The position numbers and the translations under genes were made by a program. Below are positions 44,860-53,875 of a stretch of DNA of 58,730 nucleotides, in pieces. The first letter of the stretch is position 1. Every line of letters starts with the position of its first letter. Source of the DNA: an uncultured Erysipelotrichaceae bacterium (GTDB lineage: Bacteria; Bacillota_I; Bacilli_A; RF39; UBA660). A model generated the notes under the pieces. That model saw only the letters and a program-made list of their open reading frames with translations. It was not told the origin of the DNA and searched no databases. The DNA is taken from positions 1 to 58,730 of the forward strand of contig CADANC010000003.1 of the NCBI GenBank assembly GCA_902789225.1, given 5' to 3'.

Positions 44860-44916
44860 CTATTGCACCCCCATTTAATTAGGCATATTTTATCATAAAA
44901 TAATTAAAAAGTCAAT

Positions 44917-44935
44917 TAAAAAGAGCCGAAGCTCT
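44917..44935 (-). terminator. intrinsic terminator (TTCG tetraloop)
   Basis: AGAGC, a TTCG loop and GCTCT followed by TTTT on the minus strand. It overlaps the stop of the CPBP protease gene. Confidence 0.8.
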
Positions 44936-46397
44936 AATTATTTAATCCTGTATATACACTCATCTTATTTTCATCAGTTAATACAAAATATCCAAAATCA
45001 TCAGTTTTAACCGCAACATAGAAATCTCCATTATCACCATCTTCAATAGTAACTAATTCACCAACATCGCTAATAGCATAAGATTTCATTTTATCATGAA
45101 CATTATCTAAGAATTCTTTAGAATCAGATAAATCACTCTTATCAATAATCTTATATTTAAATATACTGTTAGTTGCTTCATCACTAATAACATAACCTAA
45201 AATATATTTATCATCGTGTTCAGCCAAAATATAGTCATATAAAGATTCTTTTTCTAACTCAACTAAATCATTTGTATTATCATTTTTAAATACTAGAGCT
45301 TTTTTATTAGAATCAAAGTATAAAGAATAATTATAATTTTCTCCTCCTATATCATTAGTAGAACTACTAATTCTATAAGTTTCAATATTATCTGTAGTAA
45401 TTTTAGTACTATTAAACTCTATTTTATCAAACTCATAAGTCTCTCCTCCATGAGAAACATCAACCATTGCAAAAACAATAATTAAAACAAAATATATTAT
45501 TCCTAATACAATACCATTACCAATTACTTTACCTTTTTTAGGATTAGAATTAATAAGATCTTTTCTAAAAGGACGAACTATTCCTAACTCAATAACTGCT
45601 AGAAGAATTCCAAATATTAAATTAACTATAGCACTACCTTTACTAGTCATCATAACAGTTTCTACAGTAGCAGTCTCTGATAACATTATTGAGAAATCCC
45701 AAAATGCATGTAAAAATACAACTGACCAAATATTCTTAGTTTTATAATAAATTGTACCAAAACCTATTCCAGAAGCTGCTGCACTAATTACTTGAACTAT
45801 TACATCTACAGAACTCATACTACCATTAATAACATTAATAGAATGTAATAAACCAAATATAATTCCAGATATACAAATACATAAAAATATACTCTTATTA
45901 TCTCTTCCATATCTCTCTAAAAATTCATTTAGTAACCAACCTCTACATAAAAATTCTTCATAGACCCCAATTAAAAAACAAAATATAGCAAGATTTATTA
46001 TACTTCTAACATTAACATCACCACTAAATGAAGTAATAAACATAACAATACATCCAAATGTTAGATAAAAAGATCCATAAGCTAATCCTTTACTAAATTT
46101 TTCTTTCTTTTGAGTAAAGACATAGGAATTCTTCCATATTAACATTACCAAAAAAACAAGTACTGCTAAAATAGCTTCTCCTATTATTCCTTTTCCAAAA
46201 GGATAATTTTCAATATTATCATATAGAAAGTTTGAAAAAACAAAATGTATTAATATAAAAGTAACTACAAATATTACTCCCATTAATATAGAAAATACAA
46301 CAAACGGCATTCTCTTTTTAGGAACAACATCATTAGTATTATTATTACTACTATCTACTTTATCAGAAACTTCTAACACTTCAATATTTTCATTCAT
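44934..46397 (-). CDS. CPBP (CAAX-type) intramembrane metalloprotease with C-terminal domain
   Basis: 487 residues, about eight membrane segments. The active site is VYEEFLCRGW (EExxxR, about 146) with SGIIFGLLHS (F..xxH) and VVFLHAFWDF. A soluble C-terminal region of about 170 residues follows the last membrane segment. The family cleaves within or near membranes, or acts as a bacteriocin-immunity type. A polar N-terminal tail of 25 residues precedes the first segment. No neighbour indicates a substrate. Confidence 0.83.
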   Translation of the reverse strand: MNENIEVLEVSDKVDSSNNNTNDVVPKKRMPFVVFSILMGVIFVVTFILIHFVFSNFLYDNIENYPFGKGIIGEAILAVLVFLVMLIWKNSYVFTQKKEKFSKGLAYGSFYLTFGCIVMFITSFSGDVNVRSIINLAIFCFLIGVYEEFLCRGWLLNEFLERYGRDNKSIFLCICISGIIFGLLHSINVINGSMSSVDVIVQVISAAASGIGFGTIYYKTKNIWSVVFLHAFWDFSIMLSETATVETVMMTSKGSAIVNLIFGILLAVIELGIVRPFRKDLINSNPKKGKVIGNGIVLGIIYFVLIIVFAMVDVSHGGETYEFDKIEFNSTKITTDNIETYRISSSTNDIGGENYNYSLYFDSNKKALVFKNDNTNDLVELEKESLYDYILAEHDDKYILGYVISDEATNSIFKYKIIDKSDLSDSKEFLDNVHDKMKSYAISDVGELVTIEDGDNGDFYVAVKTDDFGYFVLTDENKMSVYTGLNN

Positions 46398-46489
46398 AAA
46401 AACTCTCCTTACAATAATATTTTATAATATAATCAAAACTTATTAATAATAAAAATAAAAATATTTTGATTTATACAAAATATTTTACA

Positions 46490-46849
46490 TTATTTTAATT
46501 CTCTTTGAATCCAAATCATTATTACATTAACAATATAACGAACTTCTTTATCAGTTAAATCTCTACCTTTAGGAATGTGATGTATCTTCATCAAACAATT
46601 TCTACAACAAGTACCAGTAGCATGCTGAGCAATAAATACAGGATGCACTTGCCTCATAGGTGTTTGTTTACCATCATTTTCTATATATGCAGGAGCAAGC
46701 CTTTTATTAATAATGTCATATGCATCCCCAGCAATCTTATCAATAGATTTTTCCATAACATAATCACGCATTTTTTCATTCAAATGAAATGATCCTCTAA
46801 ATTTAGACTTAGATAAACTATCTAATAATTTATTAATATTGTCTATCAT
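46490..46849 (-). CDS. DUF4186 family protein
   Basis: 119 residues, matching DUF4186 closely: KFRGSFHLNEKMRDYVMEK, NKRLAPAYIENDGKQTPMR, HPVFIAQHATGTCCRNCL and KIHHIPKGRDLTDKE. The CCRNC and HH motifs suggest a metal site. Function unknown. Confidence 0.88.
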   Translation of the reverse strand: MIDNINKLLDSLSKSKFRGSFHLNEKMRDYVMEKSIDKIAGDAYDIINKRLAPAYIENDGKQTPMRQVHPVFIAQHATGTCCRNCLMKIHHIPKGRDLTDKEVRYIVNVIMIWIQRELK

Positions 46850-46879
46850 AATAATTAACTCCTATTTGGATTATAGCAC

Positions 46880-46902
46880 AAAAAAAGAAGCATAAGCTTC
46901 TT
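46880..46902 (-). terminator. intrinsic terminator
   Basis: AAGAAGC and GCTTCTT across ATAA, T run on the minus strand. It overlaps the stop of the Big_2 gene. Confidence 0.75.
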
Positions 46903-47425
46903 AAATAACAGTTACTAATATTTTATATGTGTCGCCTTGAACAGTAACATCAATTATAGTGCTACCTTCTCCTACACCAATAACTTCACCTGTAGAAGTA
47001 ACTCTCGCAACATTTTTATCGTTAGAAGAATAGAACACATTTCTATCACTAGCGTTACCAGGATAAAAAGTAACTACTATTTTAGTTCTTTGATCTACTT
47101 TAATTACAGATTCAGCTATTTTTACATCTACATGATCAACAGGAATAAATTCTCCATCCTCTATACTAGCAGTATTAGGAACATTTCCAGTATTTTCTGC
47201 TTCATTAGAAGGAATATTACTATTAACACCCTCATTTGAAGAATTAGAAGAATTTTCATCTTTGTCTTTGTCTTTATCTTTATCTCTATTATGAAGTATT
47301 AATTCACTTGAAGTATCTGGCTTCAATTTTTTATTATTACTTTTCTTATTATAATAATTATAACTTAATACAATAATTAAGATAATTATAATGATCATTA
47401 TTATAAAAGCGATGATTTTTTTCAT
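46901..47425 (-). CDS. membrane-anchored protein with bacterial Ig-like (Big_2) domain
   Basis: 174 residues from ATG 47425 (GGAAGGTG upstream). A membrane anchor (about 4-22), a linker with (DK)5 and Ser/Asn-rich repeats, then a Big_2 domain: VDVKIAESVIKVDQRTKI, FYPGNASDRNVFYSSND and VARVTSTGEVIGVGEGST. It is a surface protein with adhesion- or scaffold-like fold; no ligand can be given. Confidence 0.82.
   Translation of the reverse strand: MKKIIAFIIMIIIIILIIVLSYNYYNKKSNNKKLKPDTSSELILHNRDKDKDKDKDENSSNSSNEGVNSNIPSNEAENTGNVPNTASIEDGEFIPVDHVDVKIAESVIKVDQRTKIVVTFYPGNASDRNVFYSSNDKNVARVTSTGEVIGVGEGSTIIDVTVQGDTYKILVTVI
47263..47292. repeat. 6-bp tandem repeat coding Asp-Lys
   Basis: On plus, four to five copies of TCTTTG/TCTTTA encode alternating Asp-Lys in the linker of the surface protein. 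Its length could vary by slippage. Confidence 0.65.
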
Positions 47426-47475
47426 ATTTATCACCTTCCCCACTCATGCAATATATTATACTACATATTGCTCCT

Positions 47476-48024
47476 TTAATCAATATTTCTAAAATCACAA
47501 TTTTCATCATGAGAGTTAATAATACCAATAGCTTGTAGATAAGAAAATATAATTACACTTCCTACAAAAGTCATACCACGACTCTTAAGATCATCACTAA
47601 TCTTATCACTAAGACTACTTCTAGTAAGAACTCTCTTATAAGTAATCACTTTATTATTAGTAAAATGCCAAATATAATTATCAAATGAACCATATTCACT
47701 AATAATATTTTTAATTATTTTACTATTATTAACAATACATTTAATCTTTAATTTATTACGAATAATACCTGAATTATTTAATAATTCTCTAAATTTATTA
47801 TCATCATATTTTATTATTTTATCTATATCAAAATTATCAAAAGCCTTTTCATAATTTTCTCTTTTATTAAGAACACATTCCCAAGAAAGACCAGCTTGCA
47901 TAGATTCTAATAAGAACATTTCAATCAAATGATGTTCATCATGAGTTGCTCTTCCCCATTCATTATCATGATAATCTACATATAAAGGATTATTTAAATT
48001 AACCCATCTACATCTATTAGTCAT
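47476..48024 (-). CDS. tag: DNA-3-methyladenine glycosylase I
   Basis: 182 residues from ATG 48024, which overlaps the mnmA stop (TAATG). CRWVNLNNPLYVDYHDNEWG, FLLESMQAGLSWECVLNKR and GMTFVGSVIIFSYLQAIGIIN are diagnostic; the zinc ligands at Cys 4, His 17 and the terminal HDENC are all visible. It removes 3-methyladenine from alkylated DNA. Coupled to mnmA. Confidence 0.94.
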   Translation of the reverse strand: MTNRCRWVNLNNPLYVDYHDNEWGRATHDEHHLIEMFLLESMQAGLSWECVLNKRENYEKAFDNFDIDKIIKYDDNKFRELLNNSGIIRNKLKIKCIVNNSKIIKNIISEYGSFDNYIWHFTNNKVITYKRVLTRSSLSDKISDDLKSRGMTFVGSVIIFSYLQAIGIINSHDENCDFRNID

Positions 48025-49127
48025 TATAAATACCAAAGCTTTTGGCCATTCTTTCTAACTTCTTTAATAATGCCTCCACCAAGACACTCTTCATCATTAT
48101 AAAAGACGCAAGCTTGACCAGGAGTTACTGCTTTGACACCTTGTGGATACTTAACAATAACATTACCATCATCTAGCCATTCTAGTGAAACCGGAACATC
48201 TTTTTGTCTATATCTAAATTTAGCACTACACTCAATAATCTTATCATCACCAAGATAATTAACATTATCAACTAAACAAGAATCACTAATTAAATAGTCA
48301 TTATCTTCACCTAAAGAAATATATAAAATATTTTTAGATAAATCCTTACCTACAACAAACATCTTATCTTTAGTACCACCAATGTTTAGTCCTTTTCTTT
48401 GACCAATTGTATAATTCATTAGACCAATATGTTTACCAATAACATCACCAGTTTCAATATTAACAACATCACCAGGTTGATTAGGTAAATAGTTTTTCAA
48501 AAAGTTTTTAAAATTTCTTTCTCCAATAAAACAAATACCAGTAGAATCTTTCTTTTTAGCAGTAATTAAATCATACTCTTCTGCTATTTTTCTAACATCA
48601 CTTTTAACCATGTCACCTATAGGAAATAACACATTACTAAATTGTTCTTTAGATACTTGTGATAAGAAATATGTTTGATCTTTATTATCATCAATTCCTC
48701 TTAATAGTTTTCCATCTACTAATCTAGCATAATGACCAGTTGCAATATAATCAGCTCCTAGTTTTCTAGCTTCTTTAGCAAACATATCAAATTTAATATA
48801 TTTATTACACATAATATCAGGATTAGGAGTTCTACCATTTTTTAATTCATCTAAGAAATAAGTAAAAACATAATCCCAATATTCTTTAACAAAATCCTTT
48901 CTATGTAAAGGAATATTTAATTTATCACAAACAGCCTTAGCATCATTGTAATCTTCTTCTTGAGGACATATTCCTGAATCAGTAGTAGGTCCATTTAATT
49001 CACCATCAGCTAAAGAGTCCCAATTTCTCATAAAAAGGCCTATAACTTCATATCCTTGTTTTTGTAAAACAATAGCAGCAACACTTGAATCTACGCCACC
49101 GCTCATACCAATAACTACCTTTTTCAC
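48024..49127 (-). CDS. mnmA: tRNA-specific 2-thiouridylase
   Basis: 367 residues. The start is a GTG at 49127 (GGGGTGAT upstream); a GTG three codons before is also possible. VIGMSGGVDSSVAAI is the PP-loop; the catalytic Cys pair are in NPDIMCNKYIKF (about 103) and STGICFIGER (about 200). It adds sulfur to U34 of tRNA-Lys, -Glu and -Gln. It is followed directly by tag. Confidence 0.94.
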   Translation of the reverse strand: MKKVVIGMSGGVDSSVAAIVLQKQGYEVIGLFMRNWDSLADGELNGPTTDSGICPQEEDYNDAKAVCDKLNIPLHRKDFVKEYWDYVFTYFLDELKNGRTPNPDIMCNKYIKFDMFAKEARKLGADYIATGHYARLVDGKLLRGIDDNKDQTYFLSQVSKEQFSNVLFPIGDMVKSDVRKIAEEYDLITAKKKDSTGICFIGERNFKNFLKNYLPNQPGDVVNIETGDVIGKHIGLMNYTIGQRKGLNIGGTKDKMFVVGKDLSKNILYISLGEDNDYLISDSCLVDNVNYLGDDKIIECSAKFRYRQKDVPVSLEWLDDGNVIVKYPQGVKAVTPGQACVFYNDEECLGGGIIKEVRKNGQKLWYL

Positions 49128-49181
49128 GATTATCACCCCAAAACATTTATATATTTTAACATAAATAACAAAAAAAATAAA

Positions 49182-49257
49182 TGGTGTTTTCGAAGAGGTT
49201 TGAACTCTTATTACTACCGTCGGAGGATAGCGTTTTATCCAGTTAAACTACGAAAAC
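49182..49257 (-). tRNA. tRNA-Arg (anticodon CCG)
   Basis: A 76-base cloverleaf: acceptor GTTTTCG with CGAAAAC, D-arm GTTT..AAAC, anticodon stem CTATC with GGTAG around CTCCGAC (CCG at 49221-49223), T-arm AAGAG-TTCAAAC-CTCTT, and an encoded CCA. It reads CGG, a rare codon in this AT-rich DNA. Confidence 0.95.
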
Positions 49258-49267
49258 AAGAAAGGGA

Positions 49268-49816
49268 TTATACTCCTTTACAAGTCATCCCCATATCCTT
49301 TGAAAACTCCCACCAAGTTTTAAGCATCAATTTATTATTTTTATAGATATCAGCTTGCCCCTCTATTTCAGGTTCAATCTCTCTCAACTTATCCATATCA
49401 ATTTTCTCATAATTAATAACAGTATCATATATAACAGAATTATCATTTCTAGTAACAGTTACATCATAATATCTTAAACCCTTATATTGATCTTTAATGT
49501 TTTTATAAGCTTCTTCATATTCATCTAATAAAGATTGATTAGTACCAGATACTTTTTCTTGAGAATGTAACATAGTAATAACTCCATCTTTATAAGTAAC
49601 TGAATATCTAAAATCATCTTCTAACTGAGTAATATTAACATCTCTAACACATTGTAATCTTCCACTACCATTAACATTAATATTATATGCAGCGTCTTCA
49701 TTAAATTCTTCATCAGTTCCAGACATATTGATAATTTCAGGTTCATTCTTTTTACATCCAGTAACTAATAATAATAAAGCAATAACTAATAATAAATACT
49801 TACTTTTTCGCATCAT
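49268..49816 (-). CDS. lipoprotein of unknown function
   Basis: 182 residues. Signal peptide with lipobox LLVTGC (Cys about 21), then an acidic domain rich in Asp and Asn with YSVTYKDGVITMLHSQEK and VINYEKIDMDKLREIEPE. It resembles small Bacillota lipoproteins of the DUF1307-like type, but I cannot confirm it. The start overlaps the end of the DUF1003 gene by 17 bases, so the two are coupled. Confidence 0.75.
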   Translation of the reverse strand: MMRKSKYLLLVIALLLLVTGCKKNEPEIINMSGTDEEFNEDAAYNINVNGSGRLQCVRDVNITQLEDDFRYSVTYKDGVITMLHSQEKVSGTNQSLLDEYEEAYKNIKDQYKGLRYYDVTVTRNDNSVIYDTVINYEKIDMDKLREIEPEIEGQADIYKNNKLMLKTWWEFSKDMGMTCKGV

Positions 49817-50318
49817 TTACATCATCTTCCTCTAATAATCTAACTATTCTTCTTTCTAGTCTTAATATTTCTTCAACTTTATGATGTAGTTCTTCACTAA
49901 TTAATTCACTTTTTAAATCAGTTCTATAATCATTTTGATTTCTTAATGAATCTTTCTTAGCTTGTCTATTTTGACTCATCATGATAATTGGAGCCTGTAG
50001 TGCTGCTAAACAAGATAATAGTAAATTAAGTAAGATAAAAGGATATTCATCAATTTTAACTATACCAAATAAATTTAGACACATCCAAATAACTAAAAAA
50101 GCTATAAAACCAAAGATAAATCCCCAAGATCCAGCAATTTCACTAATCTTATCAGCAACTTTATCCCCTTTAGTCATATTCTTATCTTCTTGTTTATCTA
50201 TATCAATCGCAATAGGTTGTTCAACAAGAAGATCTAATAATTCTTCATCATCTTCTGCACTAAACTCTTTATTAAGTAATAATTTAACTATCTCTCTTTT
50301 ACTCTTTTTAACAGCCAT
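49800..50318 (-). CDS. DUF1003 membrane protein
   Basis: 172 residues. The family core is SWGFIFGFIAFLVIWMCLN followed by DEYPFILLNLLLSCLAALQAP and IMMSQNRQAKKD, with two membrane segments and flanking helices. A Glu/Lys-rich start of about 50 residues precedes it. Function unknown. It is two bases after the hydrolase gene and overlaps the lipoprotein gene. Confidence 0.88.
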   Translation of the reverse strand: MAVKKSKREIVKLLLNKEFSAEDDEELLDLLVEQPIAIDIDKQEDKNMTKGDKVADKISEIAGSWGFIFGFIAFLVIWMCLNLFGIVKIDEYPFILLNLLLSCLAALQAPIIMMSQNRQAKKDSLRNQNDYRTDLKSELISEELHHKVEEILRLERRIVRLLEEDDVNDAKK

Positions 50319-50320
50319 AA

Positions 50321-51160
50321 CTAATTCTCCTCAATAAAATCTTTAACTATATTATATATATCATCCTTCATAGTATGAATATTTTTAATAAATCCATGAG
50401 TATTACTTTCAAAACAATAATATTTACCATTTACTTTTTTAGAAAACAATTCAATTTCGTCCTTAATAGGATCAAACTCTCCAGAAATAATAAACATTTC
50501 AGGAAATAAATTTAATTTATCATATTCAAGTACTTTATTATAATAATTATCTTCTTTTAAATATTTCTTTTGAAAATCTTTAAGTAAATTTAAAGTTAAT
50601 AAATCATTTTTACTATCAAAAGATTCATATTTACCTTCTAAATAATCCATAGAAATTAATGGATAAAATAAAACACATTTATTAATAAAACCATTATTCT
50701 CTTCTATACTTTTAATAATACAATCATTAACAAATAATCCACCTAAGTCATCACCTATTAATGAAATATTATTTCTATCTAAGCCTAAAGCATAAAATTC
50801 ATTATATAAAAATTTAACTGTTTCATATATAGAATTCATAGTATTAGGATATTTAATAGTCTTATCAAAATAATCAACTACTATTAAACACTTATCTAAT
50901 TTAATTGCTAAATCTCGACAAATTCCATCATATAAACCAACTGAATCAGTATTTTTACCAGATCCAGGAATAAATATAGAAACATTATTCATATTAGATA
51001 CTTTTTTAGGATAATAAACTCTAATAGGTAATAATCCTTCTTTTAATATTATTTTATATTCTGATATATTTTCTTTAGAAATAGAAGGATGTAATAATTC
51101 CTTAACATTTCTAAACAAACTATATCTATCTTCATTATCAAAATTATTTTTAATCAACAT
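50321..51160 (-). CDS. alpha/beta hydrolase (HSL-like) with Asp in the nucleophile position
   Basis: 279 residues. Order of an alpha/beta hydrolase: the strand ending FIPGSGKN at the oxyanion side, VDYFDKT, then the elbow SLIGDDLGG (136-141), where the usual GDSAGG nucleophile Ser is Asp 138, then FIISGEFDPIKDEIE (acid) and SNTHGFI (His). The acid and His are kept. Either it uses Asp, like dehalogenase- or epoxide-hydrolase-type enzymes, or it is inactive. Substrate unknown. Confidence 0.7.
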   Translation of the reverse strand: MLIKNNFDNEDRYSLFRNVKELLHPSISKENISEYKIILKEGLLPIRVYYPKKVSNMNNVSIFIPGSGKNTDSVGLYDGICRDLAIKLDKCLIVVDYFDKTIKYPNTMNSIYETVKFLYNEFYALGLDRNNISLIGDDLGGLFVNDCIIKSIEENNGFINKCVLFYPLISMDYLEGKYESFDSKNDLLTLNLLKDFQKKYLKEDNYYNKVLEYDKLNLFPEMFIISGEFDPIKDEIELFSKKVNGKYYCFESNTHGFIKNIHTMKDDIYNIVKDFIEEN

Positions 51161-51185
51161 AAAGTTTCACCATATAAATTATAAC

Positions 51186-51213
51186 ATAAAAAAGTAGAAT
51201 TAACTCTACTTTT
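51186..51213 (-). terminator. intrinsic terminator
   Basis: AAAAGTAGA with TCTACTTTT across a 6-base loop, then a T-rich flank on the minus strand; overlaps the end of the first PlsC-like gene. Confidence 0.65.
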
Positions 51214-51832
51214 GTTTCTTTTTAGCCTTTTTTTTCTTCTTTTCTTCCTTTAAAGAAGCTCTCATCAAATTACCTATTTGTCTATATAAATATTTATTAG
51301 TCTTTTCTAAATCATCTTGAGCTTTAAATGGTTCTCCAAATCTATAAGTTAAATTATCTCCATGAAAAACATAATCACCTGTTACTGCAAAAGGAACTAA
51401 TGTAGCATTTGTCTTATGAGCAAGACTAACTGCCCCATATTTAAAAGGTAATAAAAATTGATCTGTTTTATTTCTAGTTCCTTCAGGAAATAGACCTAAA
51501 CAATTACCTTTTTCAAGTACAGCAATAGCTTTTTCTTTCGCAATAGGATCTTTCTTACTTCTATCAACCGCAATACAACCACTCATCTTAAAAAACCAAG
51601 CAACCTTTTTATCATCAAAATATTCTTTTTTTGCCATATAATGAATTGGTCTCTTATTACAAAGAATAGGACCATTCTGATCCATAACATGTTTATGGTT
51701 TCCAACAAATATTAATGGACCTTCTTTAGGAATATTTTCAACACCTATAAAAGTAGGTCTATAATACCACTTATAAAAACCACCCAATAAAAATTTAAAT
51801 ATTCTATATGGCAACATTATATCTTTACTCAT
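51206..51832 (-). CDS. 1-acyl-sn-glycerol-3-phosphate acyltransferase (PlsC-like)
   Basis: 208 residues. VGNHKHVMDQNG (HxxxxD), KEKAIAVLEKGN, LGLFPEGTRNKTD and LVPFAVTG are the family motifs. A basic C-terminal tail (KKKKKAKKK) is unusual. Membrane enzyme; acylates lysophosphatidate for phospholipid synthesis. It overlaps the second PlsC-like gene by four bases. Confidence 0.88.
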   Translation of the reverse strand: MSKDIMLPYRIFKFLLGGFYKWYYRPTFIGVENIPKEGPLIFVGNHKHVMDQNGPILCNKRPIHYMAKKEYFDDKKVAWFFKMSGCIAVDRSKKDPIAKEKAIAVLEKGNCLGLFPEGTRNKTDQFLLPFKYGAVSLAHKTNATLVPFAVTGDYVFHGDNLTYRFGEPFKAQDDLEKTNKYLYRQIGNLMRASLKEEKKKKKAKKKQK

Positions 51833-52401
51833 ACTTCCTCCAACTTATCTTTAATAATTTTTTCTAACTTTTTATTACTCTTTTCTACATCTTTAGTTAC
51901 AGTGATAGGTTTTAAATAAGTAAGTGTAACTCTTCCCCCTATACCAAACAATCTATATTTACCCTTAATAGTAAATGGAACTATTTTACTACTAGTAGAA
52001 TAAGCCATACGAACAGCACCAGTCTTAAATGGCATTATTGTATCATCTGTTCTATTAATTGTACCTTCTGGAAAAATACAAATAGCTTCATCTTTTTCTA
52101 ATACTTTTTCTGCTTCAACTAATGCCTTACCATCATGAACCTTTCTATTAACAGGAATGCATAACATTCCCTTTATAAAAGGTTTTAATGGACCTTGAAA
52201 CAATTCTATTTTAGCAAGAAAATGAAGAATTCGTCTATTAGAAATACCTAATAGTACAGGATCTAACCACCTAGTATGATTACCTGCAAATACTACTCTA
52301 CCATCAATAATGTTTTCTTTACCAATAATTCTAGGAAAAAATAATAACTTAAATAAAATAAATCCTAAGAATCTCATAATCCTATAAAATAATGTTTTCA
52401 T
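51829..52401 (-). CDS. 1-acyl-sn-glycerol-3-phosphate acyltransferase (PlsC-like), second copy
   Basis: 190 residues from ATG 52401 (GGTGAT upstream). FAGNHTRWLDPVLL (HxxxxD), IPVNRKVHDGKALVEAEKVL, IFPEGTINRTD and IVPFTIKG match the family. A paralogue lies directly downstream; the two differ in length and tail, so they may use different acyl donors or acceptors. Confidence 0.87.
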   Translation of the reverse strand: MKTLFYRIMRFLGFILFKLLFFPRIIGKENIIDGRVVFAGNHTRWLDPVLLGISNRRILHFLAKIELFQGPLKPFIKGMLCIPVNRKVHDGKALVEAEKVLEKDEAICIFPEGTINRTDDTIMPFKTGAVRMAYSTSSKIVPFTIKGKYRLFGIGGRVTLTYLKPITVTKDVEKSNKKLEKIIKDKLEEV

Positions 52402-52418
52402 AATCACCACACATATAA

Positions 52419-53873
52419 TTAACTTAACAATTCATTAATACTATCTTTTAATTCTTTAGTAACCTCTTTATCTTTTAATTTAACTAATTCTTTATAAATA
52501 TCAGTATCCTTAAAATCAATATCAGACTCTCTATTCCAATTAAATAATGTATCCAAAGCCATATTTCTAACATCAACAAACTTATTCTTTAAGCCTAATA
52601 TAATAAATTTAGTATTGATAAAAGGATAATCATTAATTAGTTTCAAAACAAATTTTAATTTGAAGGCATAATCATCAAATAAACTATAATTATCAGTTAA
52701 TTCATCCCTCTTACCAGGAAAACTATCAGCTAAGAGATTAGTAGCTTTATCTTTATATTTAGTTTTAATTAACTTCTCATACATAAATGTATATTTAAAA
52801 GGATTAGTAATAAACTTATTAAATATTTCTTTATCAAAATCTAATTTATAACTATCAATCAAATATATTATTTGATATAACTCATCAAAATCTTTTGATT
52901 CTTCTAACTTAGCACTAATTTTCTTAATAAATTTACGATTATTAACAATCTTATCTAATCTATTATGAATACCTTCATCATTATAAAAATATAAATTAGA
53001 AATACATAAATAGGTAAAAGGTTTATCTTCAAATTTATAAAAATAATCTAAATATAAATTAATATTACTAATAAATTTATCTCTTAATATCTTATCATTT
53101 TCTATTAAACTATCAATAATAATAGAAATACTTTTATATAATTCTTCACTCATATCATCATTAATAAATTTACTAATATCTAATTTATTATAAATAATAT
53201 TACTCATAAGAGCAATATCACTAGTATTATATACACCTTTAGTAATAATATACTCTCTAATCTTATTATCAGTTATTTTTAATTTGTCCATTAAAAAGAT
53301 TTTTCCAAATCCATTTACCTTCTTAATCAAATCAAATATTATATCATTCTTATTATCAAGTTGATTTATATGATAAAAAAGTACAAAGAAAGTAAATTCA
53401 TCACATAGAGCCAAATTATATATAATTTTCTTATCATTTTCACCTATATTAATAAATGATAAGAAAAATATAGCTAATTTAATAGCTTCAACTTTATTAA
53501 TATTATTAATTATATATAAAGCTAATTCATATATATAAATAGAATTTAATTCATCTTGTAATCCAATAAATGCCTCATTAATTTTATCAATACTATATAT
53601 TAATAAATGATCACCATTTACACTAAAATAATCATCTAATTCTTTAGCACACTCTTTATAATTTCTAGTAGTATTATGTTTAAGAATCATATCAATAATA
53701 GCAGGACTATCATTATATGAAGCCTCATGATTACCTCCAAATATGTATGTAGCATCTACTCCACCAGGAATATAATCAAGATGAATATCATTAAAATCAT
53801 AATACTTAAAAATATTAAACTTATGACTTATTTTTCCATCAACGATATTTTCAACTAAATCTTTATACAGCAT
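52419..53873 (-). CDS. unknown 484-residue helical protein
   Basis: No signal peptide. It opens MLYKDLVENIVDGKISHKF, has a TYIFGGNHEASYNDSP stretch, and the remainder is mostly helical with many Leu, Ile and Asp residues, like a helical-repeat fold. No catalytic motif is recognised. It is two bases from the S41 gene and is the last of a four-gene run. Confidence 0.6.
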   Translation of the reverse strand: MLYKDLVENIVDGKISHKFNIFKYYDFNDIHLDYIPGGVDATYIFGGNHEASYNDSPAIIDMILKHNTTRNYKECAKELDDYFSVNGDHLLIYSIDKINEAFIGLQDELNSIYIYELALYIINNINKVEAIKLAIFFLSFINIGENDKKIIYNLALCDEFTFFVLFYHINQLDNKNDIIFDLIKKVNGFGKIFLMDKLKITDNKIREYIITKGVYNTSDIALMSNIIYNKLDISKFINDDMSEELYKSISIIIDSLIENDKILRDKFISNINLYLDYFYKFEDKPFTYLCISNLYFYNDEGIHNRLDKIVNNRKFIKKISAKLEESKDFDELYQIIYLIDSYKLDFDKEIFNKFITNPFKYTFMYEKLIKTKYKDKATNLLADSFPGKRDELTDNYSLFDDYAFKLKFVLKLINDYPFINTKFIILGLKNKFVDVRNMALDTLFNWNRESDIDFKDTDIYKELVKLKDKEVTKELKDSINELLS

Positions 53874-53875
53874 AT

